The notes under the pieces were generated by a model. It was not told the DNA's origin, did no database searches, and saw only the letters and a program-made list of their open reading frames with translations. A program made the position numbers and the translations under genes. Below are positions 1 to 7,965 of a stretch of DNA of 64,000 bases, one piece after another (within the stretch, counting starts at the first letter, position 1; the number at the start of each line of letters is the position of its first letter). Source of the DNA: Mobiluncus porci (GTDB taxonomy: Bacteria; Actinomycetota; Actinomycetes; Actinomycetales; Actinomycetaceae); assembly GCF_009695935.1 (NCBI RefSeq), contig NZ_VUMY01000008.1, positions 1 through 64,000 on the forward strand, given 5' to 3'.

Positions 1-348
1 CCAGCTCTATACAATCGGACAGCTTCCGCACGGAACTGTAATGGATACACTCTTGACACTTTCAAATCCTTTCCCGTAAGAGCAAAATACCCACACCAAA
101 AGCGTCAACACAACCGAGGCAATTCCACCGACCACAAGCTGATCGCTGACCAAATCAACGACAGGCAAACCCGACGCCGCGCCTACGAGCACTACCAACA
201 GCAACTCGCCAAACTAGGCGACGATCACAACGTCCAGTACAGCCCGTTCCGCTGGCACACCCTCCTCGACCATGCCGAGGTCAACGAGGGCGGAACGATC
301 AAATTCATGTTCAGGGATGCGACCGCCGCTATCGTAACGGCATACTAA
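1..348 (+). CDS. C-terminal part of a probable recombinase family protein (partial)
   Basis: A reading frame is open from the first base of the window to a TAA at 346-348 (115 codons) with no start inside the window, so this is the 3' end of a gene that begins to the left. The last 70 residues resemble the tail of large serine recombinases: a helical stretch with LIADQIND and RQTRRRAYEHYQQQL, then WHTLLDHAEVNEGGTIKFMF, which matches the usual pattern of an aromatic-rich helix followed by a strand ending in a phenylalanine-rich FxFRD motif. No catalytic residues are visible. It could be a live gene or a remnant. Identification rests on pattern memory only, so the confidence is low, but it fits the restriction-modification debris that follows. 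Confidence 0.4.
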   Translation, partial: PALYNRTASARNCNGYTLDTFKSFPVRAKYPHQKRQHNRGNSTDHKLIADQINDRQTRRRAYEHYQQQLAKLGDDHNVQYSPFRWHTLLDHAEVNEGGTIKFMFRDATAAIVTAY

Positions 349-375
349 TCGCGGGTGAAGGCGCTACGCACCGGG

Positions 376-1638
376 CTAATTTTCCTGAAAATCGTTAGGT
401 TCAGCCATGACCTTCAAATATTTGAGCCCACTTTGATTAATAAAATCTCTAGCGAGATCGTTCGCGACAGGTAGTATCTCGTCAAATGACGCGAGGGGAT
501 CCAGTCCGACTGTCAAGGGTTGGAATCTGATAATAGGTTCACTGTACTCAACGTCTAGGAGAAGGTTTGTGCGCCCCTCGGTCGTTCTGATGTAGATAGG
601 TTCATCAGCAATCCCGACGAGACCCGCGCGGATCCTGTAACCACCATTCGTATGTCGCTCGGCAGCATATAGACGGAGCAGACTGAGGAAATCAATGATC
701 GCAGATTCAATATGGGCTGACATGCAGTGATTTGGTTTTCCGAAAGGGAAATAATGGCTCTGCTCCTCACGCTCGGTCGCGATCCCCAGGCGATAGGTGC
801 CTGCCACAGACCCATCATCAGATAGAAACCTGCGGCTTGGGAACCGTGTGGCGTCATCTCGGACGATCCATTGTCTGAGGCCTTTTCGAAGAGTACCGTG
901 CTCCCACTTAAGTAGCGAGCTTGCGTTGGGGTAGATGAGTTCGGTGCAGAGCTCTGGCGAAGTAAAGCGGTGCGCTTCTGTTTCAGAAAGCCCTGGACTG
1001 GCAGAGGCAGGTTCTTGTGGAATTGCGACAACGACAATACAGACGCCTTCTCTGGGATCGAGCACTCTGCCGGTTTGTTCGTAGAGAAACTGAAGCCGCC
1101 GTTCGTCATCGTCGCGTTGCTGGAACCGCTCTCGGAAACCCCGCTCGATCTCTCGGTCGCTCATGAAAGCTGTGTGGGGACCATTCCTACGAGGGGCAAC
1201 GAACGCATCGTTTCCTTTACGAGCAAAGTGCGGAGCTTCACGCGAGTCGGGAACTCGCATCATCACAATGTGACCATCGTCCTTGGGAAAGTCGAAAAAC
1301 TCGAGCCCCAGAACGGATGGGCCAATGTGTGAGTAGGCAGTACGAAGGATCCGCTGATGCTCCTTGGCATTCCAATGAATCGGTCTAAGCTCCGAGGCAG
1401 CGCTCGTTTCCTTGTCCTCGTCAACGCCGAACACAATCCATCCGCCACCGCTGTTTGCCATCGCAGCGATGTCTTTTGCCGCTTCGTCATTCCAAGCCGG
1501 ATCGCGAGAGTCGTAGAAGTCTCTCTTCCAATCAAGCGACGCAGTTTCCTGGACTCCCGCCTCAACGGCGCGTTCGATCAGTTCGATGGAAAGCTCACCA
1601 GGTTCGAGTCCTAGTGCCTGATGGATCGGCGTGAACAC
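376..1638 (-). CDS. AlbA_2 (Schlafen-like) domain protein
   Basis: A protein of about 420 residues with an N-terminal AlbA_2 / divergent AAA-4 domain, seen in the stretch SLDWKRDFYDSRDPAWNDEA followed by a glycine-rich AMANSGGGWIVFGVDE strand, which is the family signature. Such proteins are putative DNA/RNA-binding or nucleotide-binding factors and are common beside restriction systems and mobile elements. The rest of the protein is not recognised. A longer start at 1707 would overlap the neighbouring gene. The GTG at 1638 is preferred because GAGGGG lies six bases before it. It is transcribed in the same direction as, and directly downstream of, the truncated MmeI-like gene, so the two are probably parts of one defence island. 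The function is unknown. Confidence 0.65.
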   Translation of the reverse strand: MFTPIHQALGLEPGELSIELIERAVEAGVQETASLDWKRDFYDSRDPAWNDEAAKDIAAMANSGGGWIVFGVDEDKETSAASELRPIHWNAKEHQRILRTAYSHIGPSVLGLEFFDFPKDDGHIVMMRVPDSREAPHFARKGNDAFVAPRRNGPHTAFMSDREIERGFRERFQQRDDDERRLQFLYEQTGRVLDPREGVCIVVVAIPQEPASASPGLSETEAHRFTSPELCTELIYPNASSLLKWEHGTLRKGLRQWIVRDDATRFPSRRFLSDDGSVAGTYRLGIATEREEQSHYFPFGKPNHCMSAHIESAIIDFLSLLRLYAAERHTNGGYRIRAGLVGIADEPIYIRTTEGRTNLLLDVEYSEPIIRFQPLTVGLDPLASFDEILPVANDLARDFINQSGLKYLKVMAEPNDFQEN

Positions 1639-1667
1639 GAATACCCCCTCAATCTGAAAACTACCCC

Positions 1668-2915
1668 CTACGCCGCGACCGCGTAGGTTCCGCCAATTTG
1701 TATCCAATCCGTGCTGGAAGTTTCAAGATAACGCTGGCTTGCGAGCTTGTCTTGGAAGGCTGTCAGTCGGTTCGTTTTCTGACGCGGGGTAAGCGTCGTG
1801 TCATTGAGGATTGCTTCGAGTTCTGCTTTGAGGCCATCCAAGAACAGCGGGTCAATCACCTTGTGGATATTCACCGGATCCGTGTAGTGCATCCCGCCCG
1901 AACGGCGCGTTTCCGGGTTCAAAGTGCTCTCGAAAATCCCGCCGAAAATCGTCGGGCTGATCCTTGACCAGTCCGTGTCCCGCGCCGTGCGCTCAACAAG
2001 TAAGGTCTTTAACTCCGCCGTGAACTGCGGGATTTGAAACTCACCGGCAAACAACCCGCCATTCACATACGGGAAAGCCTTCAAGGTGTCAGACAGATAC
2101 GGGTCACGCGCCTCTGGTGGCGTATCCAACACCTTGAACAAATCCAATAAGGCCGGGCGCATTTGCCCCGCCTCAAAACCCGAGAGATACCCCAGAAATG
2201 TGTCTTTACCGAACAGTCCCGCGTCCTCGGCATAGAGACAGAACACCAGCCGGACACACAACACATTCAACGCATGAGACTCCTCCACAGAATCCGGATC
2301 AAGATACTGGCGGCTCAAAGCTGCATGGAGCTCCCCAATAAGCTCGCCGGCCTTGATGGAAACCTCTTGCTCCAGGGTCTCCCGCGCAAGCGACGCGTCC
2401 AGCAGGAAATCCAACAAATGCGGCTTCTGGCGCAAATCCGCCAAACCAAACTCAAGGACGCCCTTCTCGGGATGTTCTTTGTTGAGGTCATGCACCCGAA
2501 ACGTCAAGAAGTTTGAGACGATAATCCAATCCGGTTTCTCCCGATTTGGCAAAGCATCCACATAGCGCTTCGCCTGTTCAAAAGGCGTCACCAACGAGCC
2601 TTGCCGAGGTTCCGGACGATCCAAATCCACCCCGCCAGCCTTTTGTTCCACCAAAACCGAAGCCGCCGGAATCCGCACATCAATCAGACCATTACCCGCA
2701 GTCCTCTGCTCAAAACGACACTCCTGAGTAGCATTGCGAACCCCCAACACCCGCGACATCAGGTCCAGCCAAAAATTCTGTGTCTCCTGATCCTCCGAGA
2801 CCCGCCCCGGCCCGCCACTGTCCGGCCCGTCCGCAAGCGCCTGCCAATAATCCACAAACGCACCCACATCTGCCCCCACCTCAGCCGGAGACCACAAAGA
2901 AACCTCAAAAGCCAT
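1668..2915 (-). pseudogene. MmeI-like type II restriction-modification enzyme, truncated before the methyltransferase
   Basis: The 415 residues match the N-terminal half of MmeI-like single-chain restriction-methylation enzymes. An endonuclease centre is visible as D79 followed by E90-Q-K92 (within LVEQKAGG), at a spacing close to the D-x9-E-x-K of MmeI. The helical linker follows (FCLYAEDAGLF, FPYVNGGLF, then the segment GGMHYTDPVNIHKVIDPLF that normally leads into the SAM-binding site). Full-length members are about 900 residues or more. Here the sequence diverges after QRYLE, exactly where motif I (FLDPACGxGNF) should begin, and ends after a short unrelated tail. Methyltransferase and target-recognition domains are absent, so modification and sequence specificity are lost. 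The start is ATG, preceded six bases upstream by a -10 box. Confidence 0.75.
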
Positions 2916-2927
2916 AAGACAATCCTA
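2916..2927 (-). promoter_or_regulatory. Leaderless-type -10 box for the MmeI-like gene
   Basis: On the minus strand TAGGAT is followed by six bases and then the ATG at 2915, with no Shine-Dalgarno sequence. This matches the leaderless promoter pattern seen before many genes of the window. No clear -35 box was seen. Confidence 0.45.
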
Positions 2928-2946
2928 GGGAATTCGCTACGCCGTT

Positions 2947-3003
2947 GGGTCGCACACTTTTGGCTACGTTCCCTTCAGTCTCGACGCCAAAGAGGGGCGA
3001 CCC
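2947..3003. repeat. 57-bp imperfect palindrome (hairpin repeat copy A)
   Basis: The outer arms GGGTCGC and GCGACCC and the inner arms TTTTGGC and GCCAAAG form a long hairpin around a loop beginning TACGTTC. Length, loop and inner arms resemble the palindrome at 26940-26996, and more loosely those at 61573-61702. It lies between the 5' end of the MmeI-like gene and the 3' end of the histidine phosphatase gene. Confidence 0.55.
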
Positions 3004-3030
3004 GCCGGCTAGGCTGACCCCCCAGCTCTG

Positions 3031-3708
3031 CTATCGACCGGTGTTGACGGAGGCGCCGGAGGTGCCGGGGGTGACGTCGCGGGCCTCGCGGACAAGAGCG
3101 TCAGCAGGAGAGACATATTCGAGGCCAATCAACGTACTGCCATCAAAATGGAAACTTGTCAGCGAGGCTAGCGCACACTCTCGGTTCCGAGGGTCATGCA
3201 CCAAAGGTTTTCCCTCCACGAAGCGCCGTAAAGTCCAGATTGGCAACTGGTGTGAGACCGCTAAAGCCTCGCGTCCCGGTTCAGTGAGCGCCCGAACGTG
3301 AGCCACGGCGCGAAACATCCGACGCGCAATATCGGTGTAGTGTTCCCCCCAAGACGGCAGCCACGGCGCGAAATAGAGCGGCCAAAACTTCGGGTTTGCC
3401 AAAGACAAAGGCGATTGATGGATCTTGCGTCCCCGAAGTTTATTCCCCGCCTCGGTAAGCCTCGCATCAGTTTGTACCGGAAGGTCAAAAATTTTGGCGG
3501 CGGGAGCGGCCGACTCCTGGGCACGTTGCAGGGGCGAGGCCATAATCAAAGCAATATCCCGCCCGGACTCAGCCAGCCACTGCGCGGTCATCGCAGTCAT
3601 CTCTCGTCCGCGCGAGGTTAATCCAAAACCAGGCAACCTCTCGTAGAGCACTCCCTCGGGATTGTCGACCTCCCCGTGGCGCATGACGTGAACTGTGGTG
3701 ATGGGCAT
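3031..3708 (-). CDS. Histidine phosphatase family protein
   Basis: A 225-residue phosphoglycerate-mutase-like phosphatase. The catalytic RHGE motif is at residues 10-13 (VMRHGEVDN), the second arginine lies in SPLQRAQESA, and the late catalytic histidine is in LAVSHQLPIW. The ATG start has GGAGGA seven bases upstream. The substrate is not evident. The best-known actinobacterial relative in a similar gene neighbourhood is Rv0525 of M. tuberculosis, which precedes cytochrome-c biogenesis genes; those genes are not seen here. It lies 36 bases downstream of the HAD phosphatase gene on the same strand and may be co-transcribed with it. Confidence 0.85.
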   Translation of the reverse strand: MPITTVHVMRHGEVDNPEGVLYERLPGFGLTSRGREMTAMTAQWLAESGRDIALIMASPLQRAQESAAPAAKIFDLPVQTDARLTEAGNKLRGRKIHQSPLSLANPKFWPLYFAPWLPSWGEHYTDIARRMFRAVAHVRALTEPGREALAVSHQLPIWTLRRFVEGKPLVHDPRNRECALASLTSFHFDGSTLIGLEYVSPADALVREARDVTPGTSGASVNTGR

Positions 3709-3744
3709 GAATACTCCTCCTCAAAATCCAACCGAAAAGCGTCT

Positions 3745-4566
3745 CTAGTGGCCAAACAACTTGCGCAAGAGCCGCACTGGAAGTTTGAACAGGCGGCGTA
3801 AAACGTGGCGCCACAAAACCTTTGCAGTCCACACCCCGCCCACGATCGTGGCCGGTAAGAGCGTGGTTCGCGCCGCCAAAGCGACCGAGGGGCGGCGGAA
3901 AGCAAAGTCGTAAATCGGCCAGTTACGCTGCTTGGCGATGCGGCGCAACTTCCACTCGGGATTCACCGCACAAGGATGTCCCACCAGGTTGAACATCTTT
4001 TCGTCCGACAAGGAATCCGAATAGGCGAAACAGGTAGAGAGATCCAAGCCGCGTTCCTCAGCGAGTTCCAAAACTGCCTTGGCTTTCATCGTGCCGTGAA
4101 GCAAGGACTGGGGCATTCTTCCGGTGTAGCGGCCATTATCATCGACCTCCACAATGGTTCCGAGCCCCCCAGTGAGGTTTAGGCGATGGGCCATTTGTTT
4201 GGAAATCTCTTGGGGAGTTGCCGAGACGAGCCAGACTTCGTGTCCAGCTTTTTGGTGCTTCTCTATAATTCTTAAGGTGCCGGGGAAGAGGCGTTCCTGG
4301 AGGAAGTGATCGTAGAGTTCCTCACCAATGAGCGCCAGGTCGGATTCGAGTTTGCCTTTCAAAATCCGCAGGGAGCGCTGTTTGATGCGTTCGATCCGCT
4401 TCTTGTTCTCTCCAAAAACCACGTAGAGCAACGACTGCCAAGCAGCGAAGAAGAAAAAATCCAGCCCAAAATACCCGCGTTGATAGAGGTCGCGAGCTAG
4501 GTACCAAGTTGAGGCGCCCCTAATCAGGGTGCCGTCGATGTCGAAGAAAGCTGCGGTTTTAGCCAC
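3745..4566 (-). CDS. HAD-IB family phosphatase, SerB1-like
   Basis: A 273-residue HAD-superfamily hydrolase. Motif I is FFDIDGTLIRG near residue 8, motif II is WLVSATP around residue 115, and the motif III/IV region is AYSDSLSDEKMF, where the acidic residues bind Mg2+. The family (HAD-IB, CicA/SerB1 branch) removes phosphate from small phosphomonoesters; phosphoserine is one possibility, but the substrate cannot be read from the sequence. The C-terminal 50 residues are basic and hydrophobic and may touch the membrane. The start is GTG with AGGA seven bases upstream. Its position downstream of the bS22 and HTH genes parallels serB1 (Rv0505c) near Rv0500A-Rv0500B in mycobacteria. Confidence 0.8.
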   Translation of the reverse strand: MAKTAAFFDIDGTLIRGASTWYLARDLYQRGYFGLDFFFFAAWQSLLYVVFGENKKRIERIKQRSLRILKGKLESDLALIGEELYDHFLQERLFPGTLRIIEKHQKAGHEVWLVSATPQEISKQMAHRLNLTGGLGTIVEVDDNGRYTGRMPQSLLHGTMKAKAVLELAEERGLDLSTCFAYSDSLSDEKMFNLVGHPCAVNPEWKLRRIAKQRNWPIYDFAFRRPSVALAARTTLLPATIVGGVWTAKVLWRHVLRRLFKLPVRLLRKLFGH

Positions 4567-4621
4567 GGGTTAATCCTAAATGGTCAAGTGATTTTTTCTC
4601 TGTCCCATAAATTCATTTTGG

Positions 4622-4657
4622 CAAAAAAGCAACGAGCCAGGTTGAAAACCTGGCTCG
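4622..4657 (-). terminator. Intrinsic terminator of the bS22 gene
   Basis: A perfect 11-bp stem (4633-4643 with 4647-4657, arm CGAGCCAGGTT, loop of 3 bases) is followed on the minus strand by a run of six T. It starts 9 bases after the bS22 stop codon. Confidence 0.85.
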
Positions 4658-4665
4658 CAACTGCT

Positions 4666-4764
4666 TTATTTCTTGTTACGACGCTGGTGGCGAGTCTTAC
4701 GAAGCAATTTGCGGTGCTTCTTCTTTGCCATCCGCTTGCGGCGTTTCTTGATAACAGAACCCAC
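4666..4764 (-). CDS. Small ribosomal protein bS22 / AURKAIP1-domain microprotein (32 aa)
   Basis: A 32-residue, extremely basic protein that begins MGSVIKKRRKRMAKKKHRKL and ends RRNKK. It is the actinobacterial short ribosomal protein known in mycobacteria as bS22 (Rv0500B type), which belongs to the AURKAIP1/COX24 family and binds the small subunit near the decoding region. It starts with GTG, preceded by GAGGAGG, and is followed by a strong terminator. It is the typical partner of the excisionase-like HTH gene upstream (4855-5085). Its small size means automatic annotation easily misses it. Confidence 0.92.
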   Translation of the reverse strand: MGSVIKKRRKRMAKKKHRKLLRKTRHQRRNKK

Positions 4765-4854
4765 GCCGACCTCCTCATTAATACGACTACATTACGGCTG
4801 TATCAGCCGAATAAGTCTAACGGTTTTTCAAAAGGGCACCAAATGAAAGCGCCT

Positions 4855-5085
4855 TTACTGAGCTACAGCTTCGGAATCCTCGCCGACAATCCAACTATCC
4901 AAATTCGACTTGGAGAGTTCTTCGACCGCCTTCAAAGGAACACGGAATGACCGCTTGACCCGCACTGCGGGGAGATCCCCGGCATGCACCATGCGGTAAA
5001 CCGTCATTTTCGAAACGCGAAGAAAATCCGCCACTTCGGCTACGGTGAGAAACCGTGGTGCTTGGTTCTGCGTCATCCCTGTCAT
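4855..5085 (-). CDS. Excisionase-type helix-turn-helix DNA-binding protein
   Basis: A 76-residue protein that is almost entirely one MerR/excisionase-like winged HTH: FLTVAEVADFLRVSKMTVYRMVH, then the wing GDLPAVRVKRSFRVP. It matches the small regulator Rv0500A of mycobacteria, which sits beside the bS22 gene exactly as here. A longer open frame extends upstream, but it has no coding character, and the ATG at 5085 with GGAG ten bases before it is chosen. The ATG at 5076 is a possible alternative. Its target genes are unknown. About 90 bases separate it from bS22. Confidence 0.82.
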   Translation of the reverse strand: MTGMTQNQAPRFLTVAEVADFLRVSKMTVYRMVHAGDLPAVRVKRSFRVPLKAVEELSKSNLDSWIVGEDSEAVAQ

Positions 5086-5361
5086 CCTGCTCTTGCTCCG
5101 TAGTACGTAACTGTGACCACTTTGGCCACAGAGAAAACATTCGTACCATATGAAATATAGCCGGTTTTTCCCTAAAAGTGTTAGTTCTCGCCTCCTGAAA
5201 TCCATTTTTGGGCCAAATTTGCCAGTTGTTAGCCCCAGTTTTCCTGCTCCAGACGCTAGATTAGGTAACGTTAAAGGCGCCACAAAAGATTCTCCACGGT
5301 ACTTTTTGCCGCGTAACGGAGAGCGTCCGAAATAAACTACGTTTGTGAGAGCGAGGTGACG

Positions 5362-6732
5362 ATGAAGGCCTGGGAAAATCTTCGGATTAGAAGCCAAAAA
5401 TGGTTCGACGAGTTAGCAAGGCGAGCTCCGGCTAGGCTCACTCTCGCCATCTTCCTCGGCATTATTGCCATCGCGACCCTGCTCCTGAGCCTCCCCATTG
5501 CCACCCGCAGCCGAGTCCCCGCCACATTTGTTGATGCCCTCTTCACGGGCACTTCCGCAGTCTGCGTCACCGGACTTACCGTTGTTCCCACGGAAACCTA
5601 CTGGTCAACTTTCGGGCTCATAGTCATCCTCCTGGGGATGAAAATTGGTGGCCTCGGCGTAATGACGCTGGCCTCCATGCTGTCCTTGGCGGTATCGCGC
5701 CACATCGGGCTCACCGCCCGTCTGTTGGCCGCGGGAGAAAAGAATTCCCACCTTGGTGAAGTTGGATCCTTGGTCAAGATGGCACTCCTGGTATCCCTCT
5801 CGGTGGAAGGAATGTTGGCGCTCTTGTTCTTCCCGCACTTCCTGCGACTGGATTACGGGATTCTCCGTTCCTTTTGGTACGCCATCTTCATGGCAGTGAG
5901 CGTGTTCAACAATGCTGGATTCGTCATCCTTCCGGGAGGAATGGGCCAGTTTGCCTCCGATTTTGCCTTCCTGATCCCCGTCATTGTGGGCATGATTATT
6001 GGTGCGCTGGGTTTTCCCGTGGCTCTAGACCTGGCGAGAAACTGGCGGAATTTGCGCTTGCTGAGTCTCAACTCGAAACTCACAATCACGACCTATCTTT
6101 CTTTGGTTCTAGTGGGCGGGTCGATTAACGCGGTAATCGAATGGAATAATCCTCGAACTTTCGGAGAGTTGGATTTAGCGGGGAAGCTTCTGGCGGCTTT
6201 CCTGGGCGGGGCAAATACGCGCTCCCTCGGGATTTCCACGGTTGACGTGGGTCAGATGCACCAGTCATCCTGGTTCGTTTCTGACATCATGATGTTTATC
6301 GGAGGCGGCTCCGCTTCAACTGCCGGTGGCATCAAAGTGACGACATTTGCGGTGATGGTTCTCGCCATTGTCGCGGAGATTCGAGGCAATCGCGATATTG
6401 AAGCCTTCGGAAGGCGGATTGGGCCCTCCACGGTGCGTCTCGCAGTGGCGGTGGTCGCAATGGGGGCGCTTATCGTCGGGGTCTCCACGACGTTGATGTT
6501 GATTCTTACGGACCTGCCGTTGGCGCAAGTGCTTTTCGAAGTCATTAGTGCCTTCGGGACGGTGGGACTATCCACGGGGATAACGGCCACCCTACCGGCC
6601 TCGGCGAAAGTGTTGCTGTCGGTTTTGATGTTTACGGGACGTGTGGGGACGATGACTTTCGGGGCGGCTTTGGCCATGAGGACTCGCCGGAGGGTGATAC
6701 GATTTCCGGAGGAAGCTCCGAGTATTGGCTAG
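5362..6732 (+). CDS. TrkH/KtrB-type potassium (K+) uptake channel subunit
   Basis: A polytopic membrane protein of about 456 residues. Four pore-loop filters are visible in order: GTSAVCVTGLTV, VFNNAGFVI, NTRSLGIST and SAFGTVGLSTG, each with the glycine that lines the K+ filter. GGSASTAGGIK is another family hallmark. The start is ATG at 5362, five bases after GAGG; a GTG two codons earlier is possible. The regulatory partner TrkA/KtrA is encoded at 7966-8628 on the opposite strand, separated by an unknown gene. The complex takes up K+ at the cytoplasmic membrane under control of nucleotides bound by TrkA. Confidence 0.93.
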   Translation: MKAWENLRIRSQKWFDELARRAPARLTLAIFLGIIAIATLLLSLPIATRSRVPATFVDALFTGTSAVCVTGLTVVPTETYWSTFGLIVILLGMKIGGLGVMTLASMLSLAVSRHIGLTARLLAAGEKNSHLGEVGSLVKMALLVSLSVEGMLALLFFPHFLRLDYGILRSFWYAIFMAVSVFNNAGFVILPGGMGQFASDFAFLIPVIVGMIIGALGFPVALDLARNWRNLRLLSLNSKLTITTYLSLVLVGGSINAVIEWNNPRTFGELDLAGKLLAAFLGGANTRSLGISTVDVGQMHQSSWFVSDIMMFIGGGSASTAGGIKVTTFAVMVLAIVAEIRGNRDIEAFGRRIGPSTVRLAVAVVAMGALIVGVSTTLMLILTDLPLAQVLFEVISAFGTVGLSTGITATLPASAKVLLSVLMFTGRVGTMTFGAALAMRTRRRVIRFPEEAPSIG

Positions 6733-6771
6733 AGTGTTGAAGCTTTCGATCTCAAAGGAACACGAGGAACG

Positions 6772-7962
6772 ATGGCGGTCCAAAGTTGGATTTTCCCTCA
6801 TTTAGAGGCAAAAGTGGGGGCGTGGCGTCGCTACTGGGTGCTCTTGGTGGCCTTCCCGAAACTCTATGAGGATATTTTCAGCGGCACTACACTCGAGCAA
6901 TTCTGTCTGCGTCTTGGTGACAAGTCCATGAAGAGCCTCATGCTGGACGCCTATACTCGCGCCCAAGCCAAGAAGGAACGCCACGCGTTGAAGGCTCTAC
7001 AAAATGGGACAGACATTCGCGATATTCCCGGTTCCGACGTGGCGATTAGCTCCCTGAAGTTGCGTTACCGCGAGGTTATGGATGGCACCCAAGCCGGTCT
7101 TCATCTCGAAAGATTCCCCTACCTGGTGGAACAACTTTCAGTTGCCACCGTGACCTACACTTTCTTCCCCGACCTCCAGCCTCGCATTGGGGACCGCCTC
7201 CTCGGTTCCAAGGGACGCGCTTATGCGGATGAAATTTCCGCAATCTGGCTTAGCCTGCCACCGTTTCAGTACCTAAACCAAGATTTTCATCCCCTCGCCC
7301 AGCATTACCGCATCGGCTATTTGGATGAAAAAACTCAAAAAACCGTGTCCACCGTGGACTCGATAGAGAGGCCCACCGGCGAGATTCCCCGCTACGGGGA
7401 TCCCCACGCCGGAACTCATCCCACGAACTTCCCCTGCATAGTGAGCTACGTGGGGCCGCTACCTCCGGTTCCCGATTGGTCAACCGGTTTGAGTTTTCCC
7501 GAGGCGCCGCTGGTGCAGTTCCCCTGCACCGTGGACCTTTTCGATGTGGACTGGACCGGAAGCGAGCTCCAGGCTGAGCACCCTGCCACGCGTTTTGAGA
7601 ACCCGCCGCTGGTGCCTTTCGAGCGAGCCTACAACGTGAACTCCGTGGAGGCTTGGACTAGTTTGGTGGCGCGTTATCCTCTCGAATTCACCAACCGGCT
7701 GGTGAAAACCGAGTTCGAACGGCTCTCCGGCAAGGATGCCATTTTCCTTGGCTTGGACTGGGAGCGAGTGCGAAAAGATTACGATGTGGTGCATTTTGGA
7801 TTCAATGCCGTCTTGGAATGCGCGGATGTGGGCGTGGACATAGAGCCCAGTTTGTTGACGCCCAATTTCTCATCGGTGGAGCAGCTCGCAGCCTCCGGCA
7901 AGCGCTTTGTGGCGATGATGTACCAGGTGGTCCCGGGGTCAACTGTCTGGTTGAGCCTGTGA
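6772..7962 (+). CDS. Uncharacterised 396-residue protein between trkH and trkA
   Basis: Not recognised. It is a soluble-looking protein without a signal peptide or clear membrane helices, rich in proline and aromatic residues in its middle (YGDPHAGTHPTNFPCIVSYV, LVQFPCTVDLFDVDWTG). The N-terminus contains a helical region with many K/R residues (YTRAQAKKERHALKALQ). It begins 39 bases after trkH on the same strand with a good GAGGAA ribosome site and ends 3 bases before the convergent trkA stop. This packing suggests co-transcription with trkH. No nucleotide-binding or catalytic motif was identified. A role in K+ transport is only a guess from position. Confidence 0.7.
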   Translation: MAVQSWIFPHLEAKVGAWRRYWVLLVAFPKLYEDIFSGTTLEQFCLRLGDKSMKSLMLDAYTRAQAKKERHALKALQNGTDIRDIPGSDVAISSLKLRYREVMDGTQAGLHLERFPYLVEQLSVATVTYTFFPDLQPRIGDRLLGSKGRAYADEISAIWLSLPPFQYLNQDFHPLAQHYRIGYLDEKTQKTVSTVDSIERPTGEIPRYGDPHAGTHPTNFPCIVSYVGPLPPVPDWSTGLSFPEAPLVQFPCTVDLFDVDWTGSELQAEHPATRFENPPLVPFERAYNVNSVEAWTSLVARYPLEFTNRLVKTEFERLSGKDAIFLGLDWERVRKDYDVVHFGFNAVLECADVGVDIEPSLLTPNFSSVEQLAASGKRFVAMMYQVVPGSTVWLSL

Positions 7963-7965
7963 GGG

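Noticed and set aside
7-204. Open frame on the minus strand encoding a hydrophobic 65-residue peptide
   Set aside because: It is antisense to the longer open frame 1-348 that shows recombinase-like content, and it has no ribosome site.
4588-4950. 120-codon plus-strand frame over the bS22 gene
   Set aside because: It is antisense to the bS22 gene and its terminator, and contains the hairpin as coding sequence.
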